Shown: positions 26,520 to 34,923 of the stretch, in pieces | Numbering within the stretch: the first letter of the stretch is position 1 | How the letters are laid out: every line of letters starts with the position of its first letter | Source of the DNA: Imperialibacter roseus | GTDB taxonomy: Bacteria > Bacteroidota > Bacteroidia > Cytophagales > Cyclobacteriaceae | Reading direction: 5' to 3' | NCBI RefSeq assembly: GCF_032999765.1 | Contig: NZ_CP136051.1 | Coordinates: 6,342,501-6,406,500 of the forward strand | Length of the DNA stretch: 64,000 nt | The notes under the pieces: generated by a model | The model's input: only the letters and a program-made list of their open reading frames with translations | What the model was told of the DNA's origin: nothing | Databases searched by the model: none | Position numbers and translations under genes: made by a program

Positions 26520-27350
26520 CTATAATTTCATGATGTAAACAAGAACATAGAAAGGTGGGCGATTGTCGAACGCAGCACCCGACCCATTGTTTTGCAATGA
26601 AATGTTTGCACTAGCGGGATCCATTGATGCGGTGAAGGAGCCGTTGCCAGTAGTGACGTCATAGTCAACAGTAGTACCACCGTCTCTGTAAGCGATGGTG
26701 GAGAGATGATCGTCGGCCCGACCGAAAGTTGCTCCAAAGCTACTGGAGCTGTAGCTGATAGTGTGCGTATGACTTGTGTTTGCAGGCAGTGTGACGGTAT
26801 GGTTGTGACCTGGGTCAGTAATGGTGTGAGTGTGGATTGGCAAGTTATCTACCCCAAGTGCTACTGATGCTTGTCCCCCTGGTGCTTTAATGGCCGCATA
26901 GTCTCCTGACCCTGAGTAGCCAACCACGAACTTCTCTTTCAGGTTCGGTCTTCCATTTTGTCCGTCGCAAAGGGCCCAGCCAGCCATGTGCCCCGTTCCC
27001 AAACCAGTGCCAAGGTTAAAGGAAGCAGAGATGTTGGTTGAGTACCACATCGTAATTGTTCCCGCCGGCACCGGCTTCATCGCTTCCCAGCCGCTGCGGC
27101 CGTTATAATAGTAATAGCAGTGTTGTTCGATGTCGTATACAATCAATCCATTGGCGGGGCTGGGTATTGCTGTCCGCTGTCCGGAAGTAAGCCGGGGAAG
27201 TAATATGCCCTTGTCTGACCCAATATTCAAAAGCGCATTTTCAGAGCTCAAGGCGTTCCCTATATTAACTTCCTGCCCGTAGAATGTTTGTGGGAAAAAA
27301 TATATAAATATTATAATACCCGATATGAGGCTATTTTTTCTGGATAGCAT
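26520..27350 (-). CDS. Secreted tail-collar domain protein, first of three
   Basis: The 276-residue protein has a signal peptide (about 1-25), the stalk motif KGILLPRLTSG and NGLIVYDIEQ, and the collar motif GWALCDGQNGRPNLKEKFVVGY (given in two parts: GWALCDGQNGRP and NLKEKFVVGY, about 125-146). HTHTITDPGHNHTV is the His-rich part. It ends in DNRPPFYVLVYIMKL like its paralogues. It leads the three-gene operon. Upstream lies an 11-bp inverted repeat (27355-27389). Confidence 0.8.
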   Translation of the reverse strand: MLSRKNSLISGIIIFIYFFPQTFYGQEVNIGNALSSENALLNIGSDKGILLPRLTSGQRTAIPSPANGLIVYDIEQHCYYYYNGRSGWEAMKPVPAGTITMWYSTNISASFNLGTGLGTGHMAGWALCDGQNGRPNLKEKFVVGYSGSGDYAAIKAPGGQASVALGVDNLPIHTHTITDPGHNHTVTLPANTSHTHTISYSSSSFGATFGRADDHLSTIAYRDGGTTVDYDVTTGNGSFTASMDPASANISLQNNGSGAAFDNRPPFYVLVYIMKL

Positions 27351-27354
27351 TGGT

Positions 27355-27389
27355 TATTCCTGTTTGAGCAAGTGCTTAAAATAGGAATA
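27355..27389. repeat. Inverted repeat in the leader of the collar-protein operon
   Basis: TATTCCTGTTT (27355-27365) and AAATAGGAATA (27379-27389) pair over 11 positions with one G-T wobble. It starts 5 nt upstream of the first collar gene's ATG. It could be an operator or an RNA hairpin controlling translation. The rest of 27390-27553 is A+T-rich, and I see no gene there. Confidence 0.45.
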
Positions 27390-27553
27390 ATTTATAAAAT
27401 GGAAAAGTTGATAGTTTTATTATGTTGGATAAGGGCAATCTTTTTCTGTTTGTTGGTAGGAGAGAAAGATTTTTGGGAATCTATTTTTGGTGAATTATGA
27501 CTGACCTTCGGTAGCTCAAATGCATGGGGGAGAAGTCGTTTTTTGGCTGCGAT

Positions 27554-28468
27554 TCAATCCACATAGCCAAACCTTTTCAATTTGAGCTTATTTTGCCGCC
27601 AGTCTTTTTCAACCCTCACATAGGTTTCGAGGTGAACCTGCTTGCCGAAGAATGCTTCCATGTTCTTCCTCGCCTCTATACCCACTTTTTTCAGCGCTAG
27701 CCCCCCATGACCAATAATGATCGCCCTTTGCGTGGCTCGCTCAACAAAAATCTCCGCCATCACCCGGATAATTTTTTCTTCCTCTTTGAATGAAGCAATG
27801 ATTACTTCGCAGCTATAAGGCACCTCCTTTTTATAGTTCAGAAATATTTTCTCTCTGATGATCTCTGAGGCAAAAAACCGCTCGGTTCGGTCTGTCATTT
27901 CATCGTCAGGAAAATAGGGCGGATGGACAGGCAGCTTTTCTAATATCTGGTCAAACAGGGGCTCCAGATTGGTCTTGTCGAGGGCGGAGATGCAGAGGAT
28001 AGGAATATCACCCGAGAACTCTTTGAAGTAGGTTACTTTGTCCTCCAGCTGGCTGCCTTTTGACTTGTCGATTTTGTTGATCACAAAAAGGGCCGGTACA
28101 CCGCTCTTCCTCAGGAGCTCCAGAATTTCGACGTTGTCGCCATCCATTTTGTCGCCCAGCTCGACAACAAAAAGAATCACATCTGCATCTTCCAGCGACT
28201 GGTACACAAAACGCATCATTGCCTCCTGCAATTCATACTGAGGCTTAATTACCCCGGGTGTGTCGGAGTATACTATCTGAAAATCTTTGCCTGTCAGAAT
28301 GCCAAAAATGCGGTGGCGGGTAGTTTGGGCCTTAGCAGTGATGATGGAGAGGCGCTCACCAATGAGAGCGTTCATCAGGGTAGATTTGCCGACGTTGGGT
28401 TTGCCGATGATAGACACAAATCCCGAGCGGAACTCTTTTGATGGCGGTTCAGTAGATTTTTTTGACAT
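27554..28468 (-). CDS. era: GTPase Era
   Basis: Essential GTPase for 16S rRNA and 30S maturation. The 304-residue protein has G1 GKPNVGKST (about 21-29), G3 DTPG (about 68), G4 NKID (about 131), and a C-terminal KH domain with the RNA-contact loop GHGGLALKKVGIEARKNME. It is divergent from the initiator tRNA gene. Confidence 0.97.
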   Translation of the reverse strand: MSKKSTEPPSKEFRSGFVSIIGKPNVGKSTLMNALIGERLSIITAKAQTTRHRIFGILTGKDFQIVYSDTPGVIKPQYELQEAMMRFVYQSLEDADVILFVVELGDKMDGDNVEILELLRKSGVPALFVINKIDKSKGSQLEDKVTYFKEFSGDIPILCISALDKTNLEPLFDQILEKLPVHPPYFPDDEMTDRTERFFASEIIREKIFLNYKKEVPYSCEVIIASFKEEEKIIRVMAEIFVERATQRAIIIGHGGLALKKVGIEARKNMEAFFGKQVHLETYVRVEKDWRQNKLKLKRFGYVD

Positions 28469-28494
28469 TCTTTTGAATTATTCTGTAAAGGTAC

Positions 28495-28525
28495 TTGTTT
28501 TTGCTTAAAAGCTGCCTTACATTTG
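28495..28525 (+). promoter_or_regulatory. Promoter of the initiator tRNA gene
   Basis: TTG (28495-28497), 20 nt, TACATTTG (28518-28525). This matches the Bacteroidota consensus and predicts a start about 15 nt upstream of the tRNA. Confidence 0.75.
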
Positions 28526-28545
28526 TAGCCCTTTAACAAACATAT

Positions 28546-28618
28546 CGCGGGGTGGAGCAGTTGGTAGCTCGTCGGGCTCATAACCCGAAGGCCACAGGTT
28601 CGAGTCCTGTCCCCGCTA
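28546..28618 (+). tRNA. Initiator tRNA-Met (CAT)
   Basis: 73-nt cloverleaf. The anticodon loop CTCATAA gives anticodon CAT. Two features mark it as the initiator: three consecutive G-C pairs in the anticodon stem (GGG/CCC) and an unpaired first acceptor position (C against T). The T arm reads GGTTCGAGTCC. CCA is not encoded. It forms a single-gene unit with its own promoter and terminator. Confidence 0.92.
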
Positions 28619-28623
28619 CTAAC

Positions 28624-28649
28624 AAGGCCTCAGCGCACGCTGAGGCCTT
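28624..28649 (+). terminator. Terminator after initiator tRNA
   Basis: AAGGCCTCAGCG pairs with CGCTGAGGCCTT over 12 bp and is followed by TTTTG. It starts 5 nt after the tRNA. Confidence 0.93.
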
Positions 28650-28791
28650 TTTGTTATGCGTTGTTATGGTAGCGAAAAAGCCAGAGGAGCTTTTCTGAAT
28701 TATTATGACGAATTTTACCAATAGTATTTGTTTTCAGCGGAGCCATCGTGGCTGATTTCCTCATTCATTATTACTAATCTTTTATTTTCCA

Positions 28792-30102
28792 GTGGCAAAT
28801 ATCGTAGCAATTGTAGGCAGGCCCAACGTGGGCAAATCCACTTTCTTCAACAGACTGATTGAGAAGAAAAAGGCCATTATGGACAACGAACCTGGCGTAA
28901 CCAGGGATCGCCACTACGGCTATGCCGAGTGGATTGGTAAATATTTTACGGTGATTGATACCGGCGGATATGTGGTGGGGTCGGATGATATTTTCGAATC
29001 TGCCATCAGAGAGCAGGTGGTAGAAGCGCTCGAAGAAGCGTCGGTCATTTTATTTATGGTCGACTGCGGCGAGGGAGTTACTCCATGGGACAGGGACTTT
29101 GCCAACGTGGTGAGGAGTGTAAACAAGCCTGTACTGCTTGTGGCCAACAAGGCTGATAATACCGAACGAATATTTGCTGCCAATGAATTTTACGAGTTGG
29201 GGCTGGGCGAACATATGTTTCCTATTTCTTCCAATAGCGGTTCGGGCACTGGAGAACTGCTTGATGAAGTAGTAAAGCATTTTGAGGAAGATGGGGACGA
29301 AGACCCGGGCAAAGACATTCCCCGGATCGCTATTCTTGGAAGGCCCAATGTGGGCAAATCTTCATTCCTAAATATGCTGGTGGGCAAGGACAGAACCATC
29401 GTAACTAACGTGGCTGGCACCACCCGTGATGCTATCGACACCCGCTATACCCTTTTTAACAAGGACTTTATTCTGACAGATACCGCTGGTATTCGGAAGA
29501 AAGCCAAGGTGAAGGAAGACATTGAATTCTTCTCTGTGCTGCGATCCATTCAGGCCCTTCAGGACAGTGATGTGAGTATTGTCATGATCGATGCAACACT
29601 TGGCCTGGAAGCGCAGGATATGAGCATTATCAACCTGGCCCACAAGTACAAAAAGGGCATCATGATCATGGTGAACAAGTGGGACCTGGTAGAGAAGGAC
29701 GAGAAAACCGCCGACAAGTTTACAAAAGCCATGATAGAAAAGCTTGGCGATATGGCTTATGTGCCCATTATATTCACGTCTGTAGTAACCAAGAAGAGAA
29801 TTTTTCAGGCGATTGAGCTGGCCATGGAAATCCACGAGAACCGAATAAAAAAGGTTCCGACCTCCAAGCTGAATGATATTATGTTGAAGGAAATAGAAAA
29901 ATTCCCTCCGCCGTCTGTCAAAAGCAAAATTATCAACATCAAATACATCACGCAGCTTCCGACAAAGACGCCTTCATTCGCCTTTTTCTGTAGCAACCCG
30001 CAGTACATCAAAGAATCCTATCAGCGGTATTTGATAAATAAATTGCGTGGTCACTTTGGCTTTACCGGTTCACCCATCACGTTGTTTTTCAGACAGAAAT
30101 AG
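28792..30102 (+). CDS. der: GTPase Der (EngA)
   Basis: Double GTPase needed for 50S ribosome assembly. The 436-residue protein starts at GTG (28792), reading MANIVAIVGRPNVGKS. The first GTPase domain has GRPNVGKST (8-16) and NKAD; the second has GRPNVGKSS (about 182-190), DTAG and NKWD. A C-terminal KH-like domain ends in GHFGFTGSPITLFFR. The GTG start is the only one that keeps the conserved N-terminus. Confidence 0.97.
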   Translation: MANIVAIVGRPNVGKSTFFNRLIEKKKAIMDNEPGVTRDRHYGYAEWIGKYFTVIDTGGYVVGSDDIFESAIREQVVEALEEASVILFMVDCGEGVTPWDRDFANVVRSVNKPVLLVANKADNTERIFAANEFYELGLGEHMFPISSNSGSGTGELLDEVVKHFEEDGDEDPGKDIPRIAILGRPNVGKSSFLNMLVGKDRTIVTNVAGTTRDAIDTRYTLFNKDFILTDTAGIRKKAKVKEDIEFFSVLRSIQALQDSDVSIVMIDATLGLEAQDMSIINLAHKYKKGIMIMVNKWDLVEKDEKTADKFTKAMIEKLGDMAYVPIIFTSVVTKKRIFQAIELAMEIHENRIKKVPTSKLNDIMLKEIEKFPPPSVKSKIINIKYITQLPTKTPSFAFFCSNPQYIKESYQRYLINKLRGHFGFTGSPITLFFRQK

Positions 30103-30116
30103 GGTAGTTTTATCCT

Positions 30117-30470
30117 ATGAAAAAGTTGTTAGCAATACTTTTTGTCGCTTTCATGATCAGCTCATGCAGCGACCGACGTGATGACAATCGGTTCAGTATA
30201 ACTGTAGAAGCCAGCACCAACGAAATTGAGGACATCATCAACGAAGCCCTCAACGACGTGGAGGAATCGCTCGACGATGCCATGGATGATGTGGAGGAGA
30301 TCAGGATCGATCTGGAGGATGGTCTCGACGATATCGTGATCAAAGTAGACGTGTCCGACAGGGATGTGCGGAAGATAAGAGAGCAAATCAGAAAAGAGCT
30401 GCGAAGCATCCACCGTGATTTGAAGGATGTGAAGATAACCATTGAAAAAGACTTAGAAGACTTACCTTAA
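30117..30470 (+). CDS. Small acidic lipoprotein, unknown function
   Basis: The 117-residue protein has a lipoprotein signal with the lipobox ISSC (about 14-17). The mature part is very rich in Asp/Glu and Arg/Lys in heptad-like order (NEIEDIINEALNDVEESLDD onward), suggesting a coiled coil in the periplasm or at a membrane surface. No known family is recognised. It begins 14 nt after der and is followed 6 nt later by the SprT-like gene. Confidence 0.75.
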   Translation: MKKLLAILFVAFMISSCSDRRDDNRFSITVEASTNEIEDIINEALNDVEESLDDAMDDVEEIRIDLEDGLDDIVIKVDVSDRDVRKIREQIRKELRSIHRDLKDVKITIEKDLEDLP

Positions 30471-30476
30471 GCCCGC

Positions 30477-31091
30477 TTGCAGTCACAGTTTGCAGTTTTC
30501 GAAAAATACCTGCCGCCAAAGGCTTCCCGGTATTGCTTTGACCTTTGGGTGAAGCATGGATTCACACTAAAGGTGGTCAAAGGCCGCTCCACCAAGCTCG
30601 GCGACTTCCGCTTTAATAAGGGCAAGAAGCCCATTATTACAGTCAATCAAGACCTCAACCCCTATGCTTTTACGGTTACCTATCTGCACGAGGTGGCCCA
30701 CCTGCAAGCTTTTGAAAAGTATGGCCGGCGAATAGCCCCTCATGGTGCTGAGTGGAAAAACACTTTTAAGGAAGTGCTGTTCCCCATCGTAGAAGCGGGA
30801 GCATTTCCTGATGAGCTGGGACTGAAGCTCCGCCGCCACCTGGCCAACCCCAAGGCCGCTTCCTGCTCCGACCCTGTCCTCATGATGGCCCTTTCCAGGT
30901 ACGATGTGCACAAAAGCGGCATATTGCTGGCAGAGCTTGTCATTGGAGAAGAATTCCTGCTTGAATCAAGGCACTTCAAAAAAGAAGGGAAGAAACGTAC
31001 TCGGTCGATTTGCCTGGAAATGAAGACGGGGCGAAAGTATTTGATTTCGGAAGTAGCGAGGGTGGAAAGGATTGCTTACACCGCCCCTTGA
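30477..31091 (+). CDS. SprT-like zinc metalloprotease domain protein
   Basis: The 204-residue protein has the metal-binding HEVAHLQAF (H-E-x-x-H, about 72-80), with a third ligand expected in HGAEWKNTF (about 90). This is the arrangement of the SprT/Spartan fold. It lacks a clear zinc-ribbon. The start is TTG (30477), 6 nt after the lipoprotein gene; no ATG keeps the domain intact. The role is unknown; eukaryotic Spartan cuts DNA-protein crosslinks, but transfer of that role to this protein is not justified. Confidence 0.82.
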   Translation: MQSQFAVFEKYLPPKASRYCFDLWVKHGFTLKVVKGRSTKLGDFRFNKGKKPIITVNQDLNPYAFTVTYLHEVAHLQAFEKYGRRIAPHGAEWKNTFKEVLFPIVEAGAFPDELGLKLRRHLANPKAASCSDPVLMMALSRYDVHKSGILLAELVIGEEFLLESRHFKKEGKKRTRSICLEMKTGRKYLISEVARVERIAYTAP

Positions 31092-31176
31092 AAAATGGTT
31101 GGTTAACGAGAATTTTATTAGGTTATTTAGTAAAGTCGAACCGAGCCACCGCTTTGCGAGAACAACATTTACTAGT

Positions 31177-31875
31177 ATGATGAGAATTATTAGGTCAGCT
31201 ATCATTTGTGCCCTATTTGTGATGTTTGGCACCAGCCAGGCGCAGGTAAACGAAGATGAGCTTGGTGCGTGGTATATGTATTTTGTTAATACAACCTTTG
31301 GCGAAAGTCAGTGGGGGCTACAGGGAGACTTGCAGTATAGGAACTGGGACATGATAGGCGATTTGGAGCAGCTGCTGCTTCGTGGAGGGCTAACATGGTC
31401 GCCAAAATCGGCCAATATCACTCTTACAGCTGGTTATGCTAGTATCCATACAGGAGTTTATGGCCCTGAGCAAACTACTTCTGCTGAACATAGAATTTAT
31501 CAGGAAGCTCTCTTTCCTTCCAAAATAGGTGATCGAATCTTTCTAAACCACCGCCTTAGGTACGAGCAACGCTTTGTGGAGGGGCAGGATTTCCGTACAC
31601 GATACCGATACAATTTATTTCTCAATATTCCCTTGAACAAAGCAGAGATGGAACCCAAGACCATCTATTTGGCACTATACAACGAGCTCTTTATTAATGG
31701 CCAAAGAGAGATAGGAAACGGTCGGTCAGTAGAGCTTTTTGATAGAAATAGAACCTATGGGGCTATTGGCTACCACCTTAAGGCAGGCCCAAGAGTTCAG
31801 GTTGGCATTATGCAACAAACTACCGACAACTGGCAAAAAACACAAGTACAGATCAGCCTTCATCACAAGATATAA
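31177..31875 (+). CDS. DUF2490 family outer-membrane beta-barrel protein
   Basis: From the first of two adjacent ATGs (31177) the protein is 232 aa with a signal peptide (about 1-23, ending at SQAQ). The mature part has alternating hydrophobic strands with GAWYMYFVNTTFG near the start and an aromatic C-terminus (KTQVQISLHHKI), typical of DUF2490 barrels. The frame is open upstream to a TTG in the SprT-like gene, but that stretch is not protein-like. Function unknown. Confidence 0.8.
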   Translation: MMRIIRSAIICALFVMFGTSQAQVNEDELGAWYMYFVNTTFGESQWGLQGDLQYRNWDMIGDLEQLLLRGGLTWSPKSANITLTAGYASIHTGVYGPEQTTSAEHRIYQEALFPSKIGDRIFLNHRLRYEQRFVEGQDFRTRYRYNLFLNIPLNKAEMEPKTIYLALYNELFINGQREIGNGRSVELFDRNRTYGAIGYHLKAGPRVQVGIMQQTTDNWQKTQVQISLHHKI

Positions 31876-31886
31876 TTGCTTTTGAT

Positions 31887-31995
31887 TCACTCCCCAATCC
31901 TCCGCTGAATCTGCTGTTCCACCAATTGGTAGAAGACTTTCGGTGTCAGGGTTCTCCAGTTGGCAATTTGAAGGGTCGTTGAAACTGATACTTGT
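31887..31995 (-). pseudogene. Truncated second copy of the 3' end of the gene at 32692-33261
   Basis: Bases from 31889 match those from 32694 with about two differences in the first 75 nt, then drift apart. Read on the minus strand, the copy encodes NWRTLTPKVFYQLVEQQIQRRIGE followed by TGA (shown in two parts here: NWRTLTPKVFYQ and LVEQQIQRRIGE), almost the same as the C-terminus of the intact 189-residue protein; upstream TLQI also matches. The start is absent, so only a remnant is left. Together with the intact copy it brackets the DUF433/DUF5615 pair. Confidence 0.75.
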
Positions 31996-32019
31996 CTATT
32001 TTGTATGTGCTTTCTCGAT

Positions 32020-32379
32020 TTAGTAAGCAGCGATATTGTCCTTTCCCAGCGTAATAAAATAATGACCGTCGTCGAGCAGAGATTTAATGTGGGCTAAATT
32101 TTTCCTGAAATAGCTGAGCAATTCTCTATTGGGAGAATTTCCGAGTTGGATAAATAACACTTTTGGAGGAGCGCCTTGCAGCAAGTAATTGTTCTTGAAG
32201 TCTTTGTCCTTTGTGATGACAATTCTATTTTCCTCTATTGCGATATCCAGAATACTCCTGTCGTTCATAAATTGACCATTTGGGAAGTCGGCAGCGGTGT
32301 GCTTTGAATCGAAACCTCTTTCGTTCAGCAACTCAGACAATAGCGGGGGCAATTGCGTGTCGACAAGAAAACAATGCAT
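32020..32379 (-). CDS. DUF5615 PIN-like protein, putative toxin
   Basis: The 119-residue protein opens with the MHCFLVDTQLPPLLSELL pattern of the Mut7-C/DUF5615 PIN-like family (acidic Asp7) and has RSILDIAIEENRIVITKDKDF (two parts: RSILDIAIEEN, RIVITKDKDF) with the conserved acidic pair. PIN-like proteins are often RNases. It directly follows a DUF433 gene (1 nt gap), a pairing widely treated as a toxin-antitoxin module. Toxicity is not shown by the sequence. Confidence 0.82.
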   Translation of the reverse strand: MHCFLVDTQLPPLLSELLNERGFDSKHTAADFPNGQFMNDRSILDIAIEENRIVITKDKDFKNNYLLQGAPPKVLFIQLGNSPNRELLSYFRKNLAHIKSLLDDGHYFITLGKDNIAAY

Positions 32380-32380
32380 G

Positions 32381-32617
32381 TCACTGTACTACTGGAATGA
32401 TTGTTCTTGGGTCGGAAATCTTTACGGCATACTCAAGACATGCCTTGATATCATCTTCCTCCAAATATGGATAGTCCTTAAGTATTTCTTCGTGGGTCAT
32501 GCCCGAAGCCAACAGACTCAACAAGTCTGTGACGGAAAACCGCATGTTTCTGATTGTCGGTTTGCCACCACAAACCTCTGGATTCAGTGTAATTCTATGT
32601 AAAAGCGATTTCTCCAT
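32381..32617 (-). CDS. DUF433 protein, putative antitoxin
   Basis: The 78-residue protein from ATG 32617 has the family core RITLNPEVCGGKPTIRN (about 7-23) followed by a helix-turn-helix (VTDLLSLLASGMTHEEIL). The frame is open 25 codons further upstream, but that part is not conserved-looking. In such pairs the DUF433 protein is thought to bind and block its DUF5615 partner and may control its own promoter. Confidence 0.82.
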   Translation of the reverse strand: MEKSLLHRITLNPEVCGGKPTIRNMRFSVTDLLSLLASGMTHEEILKDYPYLEEDDIKACLEYAVKISDPRTIIPVVQ

Positions 32618-32691
32618 GCTACTAATAACAATGATCAATTTACATAAAGTTCTGGATTTTACGTTATGATGTAGCGTTGCGTAGCAGGCCA

Positions 32692-33261
32692 CTACTCCCC
32701 AATCCTCCGCTGAATCTGCTGTTCCACCAATTGATAGAAGATTTTCGGTGTCAGGGTTCTCCAGTTGTCGATCTGTAGGGTTCCGCCGAAGTTGACGTAG
32801 GAATCGATATTGAAGTTTTTCATTTCGTCGAGCACAAAATCCCGAAAGCCCACCATGGCAATCCAGCCGTCTTCCACCTCTTCAAACCATTCTTCGTAAT
32901 AGGAATCGTCGGAACCGTGGAAGTTGAGCACGTTTTCACCGATGAGGATGAACTTATTGATACCATAAAGCTCGAAGTGCTCAACGATGTTCCGCTTCAG
33001 ATGCATGATATCGTTGTGGAGGGCGTCGTTCCACTCCCCAATAAACTCGAAGACTACATAACCCTCTTCGTAGTCGGCATAGAGAATTTTCATGTACAGG
33101 GTTTCGGATCCTATATAGTCCCAGCCGGGGGCCAGGTAATAACCGTAAACAGTTTCGGAGTAAACGTCGTAGTTGTATTCCTTTCCCTCAAAAGGGGAGT
33201 TAGGATCCGTGGAAGGGTCGTAGTAGGCAAGCCACCGGTAAAAGGGCTCTAGTTCATGCAT
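32692..33261 (-). CDS. Conserved hypothetical protein (189 aa)
   Basis: I do not recognise a family. The protein is acidic and aromatic-rich with no signal peptide or membrane helix (MHELEPFYRWLAYYDPSTDP start; ERNIVEHFELYG-like centre; NWRTLTPKIFYQLVEQQ end). Its ATG overlaps the murQ stop by 8 nt, so it is the last gene of the amino-sugar operon. A truncated copy of its 3' end lies 805 nt further along, beyond the DUF433/DUF5615 pair. Confidence 0.7.
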   Translation of the reverse strand: MHELEPFYRWLAYYDPSTDPNSPFEGKEYNYDVYSETVYGYYLAPGWDYIGSETLYMKILYADYEEGYVVFEFIGEWNDALHNDIMHLKRNIVEHFELYGINKFILIGENVLNFHGSDDSYYEEWFEEVEDGWIAMVGFRDFVLDEMKNFNIDSYVNFGGTLQIDNWRTLTPKIFYQLVEQQIQRRIGE

Positions 33262-34063
33262 GGGTTGGGTAATTGTCTACAGCACCTCTCACGGAGCCAT
33301 ATTTTTGCAGTAGCTCGGAGGCAAGCGGTTCTTCTATCTTCAGCTCATCCATCACCATTCTCACTCCTCGCTGCACGAGCTTTTCATTGCTCAGCTGCAT
33401 GTCCACCATTTTGTTGCCCTTCACATGGCCAAGCTGTATCATCACTGTGGTGCTGATCATGTTGAGCACCAGTTTCTGCGCTGTGCCCGATTTCATTCGG
33501 GTGCTGCCAGTTACAAATTCAGGGCCCACTACCGCCTCGATAGGATATTCTACTGCTTCAGCCAGTCTGGTGCCTGAGTTGCAGGTGATGCAGCCTGTGA
33601 GGAGTCCGTTTTTCCTCGCTTCCGACACACCTCCGATTACATAAGGTGTTCTGCCAGATGCGGCAACTCCTATAAGTGTGTCTTTTGATGTTGGCTTGTA
33701 TGTCCCAAGGTCTTTCCATGCCTGGTTCGGGTCGTCTTCGGCATGTTCGACCGATTTTCTGATCGCTTTGTCGCCGCCGGCCATAATACCCACTACGATA
33801 TTAGGCGAAACGCCATAGGTTGGCGGGCATTCGGAGGCGTCCACAATCGCCAGCCTGCCGCTGGTGCCGGCACCAATGTAAAACAGTCTGCCACCATCTT
33901 TCATGCGGGGCACAATCTGAGAGATCAGTGCCTCCATTTGTGGCAATGCTTTTTGAACCGCCAAAGGAACTGTTTGGTCTTCCTTGTTGATGTTGGTCAG
34001 CAGCTCCAGAACAGACATTTGTTCCAGGTGATTGTAATATGAACTGCTTTCGGTGGTGCTCAT
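33254..34063 (-). CDS. murQ: N-acetylmuramic acid 6-phosphate etherase
   Basis: Cleaves the lactyl ether of MurNAc-6-phosphate to give GlcNAc-6-phosphate in cell-wall recycling. The 269-residue SIS-domain protein has GAGTSGRLAIVDASECPPTYG (parts GAGTSGRL and DASECPPTYG, about 63-83) with the catalytic Glu, and EHAEDD (about 105-110) with the second acidic residue. Its start overlaps the stop of the sugar kinase gene, which fits a kinase-etherase pair. Confidence 0.95.
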   Translation of the reverse strand: MSTTESSSYYNHLEQMSVLELLTNINKEDQTVPLAVQKALPQMEALISQIVPRMKDGGRLFYIGAGTSGRLAIVDASECPPTYGVSPNIVVGIMAGGDKAIRKSVEHAEDDPNQAWKDLGTYKPTSKDTLIGVAASGRTPYVIGGVSEARKNGLLTGCITCNSGTRLAEAVEYPIEAVVGPEFVTGSTRMKSGTAQKLVLNMISTTVMIQLGHVKGNKMVDMQLSNEKLVQRGVRMVMDELKIEEPLASELLQKYGSVRGAVDNYPTHA

Positions 34064-34923
34064 ACTTTACTTGTTCCAAAGGTTTTCTCCTGATGATAAA
34101 GCGTCAGGCCTGCTATTGGGCCCTCAATGATATTTTTGACGGTGATGCCCTGATCGCTTGCTGCCTGGCGCAGGATGTTGCCGTAATAGAAGGCCACCGA
34201 GCCGGTGAAGTGTACGGGAAGTTTGTCGTGGCCTTTGTAAGACATGACTATCTCTGTGAAAAACTCGGTGAATGAATCATAGACTAGCTTGTATACATAC
34301 GGCTCCTTAATATGATGCATAAGGAATTTCATGAAACTGGCCAGGAATCGGGAAGGGTACTTTTTTTTGTATACGTTTTCCAGCACATCTTCTTCTGTCA
34401 AACCGAACCTTTTATCAAAGGCCTCCTGAAGGGATATAGGGAGCCTGTTTCTTACAGCGGCTATCAGCAGTTTTCTGCCCATATTGGCACCGCTGCCCTC
34501 ATCGCCGAGCACATAGCCGAGCGAGGGTACTTGCGCAGCAATTTTTTCACCGTCGTAATAGCAGGAGTTAGACCCTGTGCCCAAAATGCAGGCAATGCCT
34601 GGCTCATTACCACAAAGCGCACGGGCGGCTGCCAGGAGATCGTTGTTGACTTCAATGGAGGCTTCCGGGAAAAATGGCCTGAGAACTTCAGCTACTTTTT
34701 TGTTTTTTTCTGCGCTTCCGCAGCCAGCACCATAAAACGCCAGCTCAGTTATTTTGTGCGCTCCCACCACTTGAAGCACATGTTCCTGCACTCCTTTTCG
34801 AAGATCCTCATCTTCCTGCACGTAAGGATTGTATCCTTCAGAGCTTGCCTGTTTGATTTGACCGTCTTCCGTGATCAAACGCCATTCTATTTTTGTTGCC
34901 CCACTGTCTGCAATTAGAATCAT
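34060..34923 (-). CDS. N-acetylhexosamine kinase (BadF/BcrA ATPase family)
   Basis: The 287-residue protein has the ASKHA-fold phosphate loop DSGATKIEWRL (6-16), a second phosphate motif in GTGSNSC (about 119) and the adenosine motif GDEGSGANMG (about 140-149). This is the GlcNAc-kinase-like branch of BadF/BcrA ATPases. Beside murQ it probably phosphorylates MurNAc or GlcNAc (MurK/NagK role); which one is not decidable here. It overlaps both neighbours by 4 nt. Confidence 0.87.
   Translation of the reverse strand: MILIADSGATKIEWRLITEDGQIKQASSEGYNPYVQEDEDLRKGVQEHVLQVVGAHKITELAFYGAGCGSAEKNKKVAEVLRPFFPEASIEVNNDLLAAARALCGNEPGIACILGTGSNSCYYDGEKIAAQVPSLGYVLGDEGSGANMGRKLLIAAVRNRLPISLQEAFDKRFGLTEEDVLENVYKKKYPSRFLASFMKFLMHHIKEPYVYKLVYDSFTEFFTEIVMSYKGHDKLPVHFTGSVAFYYGNILRQAASDQGITVKNIIEGPIAGLTLYHQEKTFGTSKV

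Noticed and set aside
24860-27350. Collar proteins as part of a prophage or contractile injection system
   Set aside because: Signal peptides on all three, and no capsid, sheath, tube, baseplate, ATPase or lysis genes around them.
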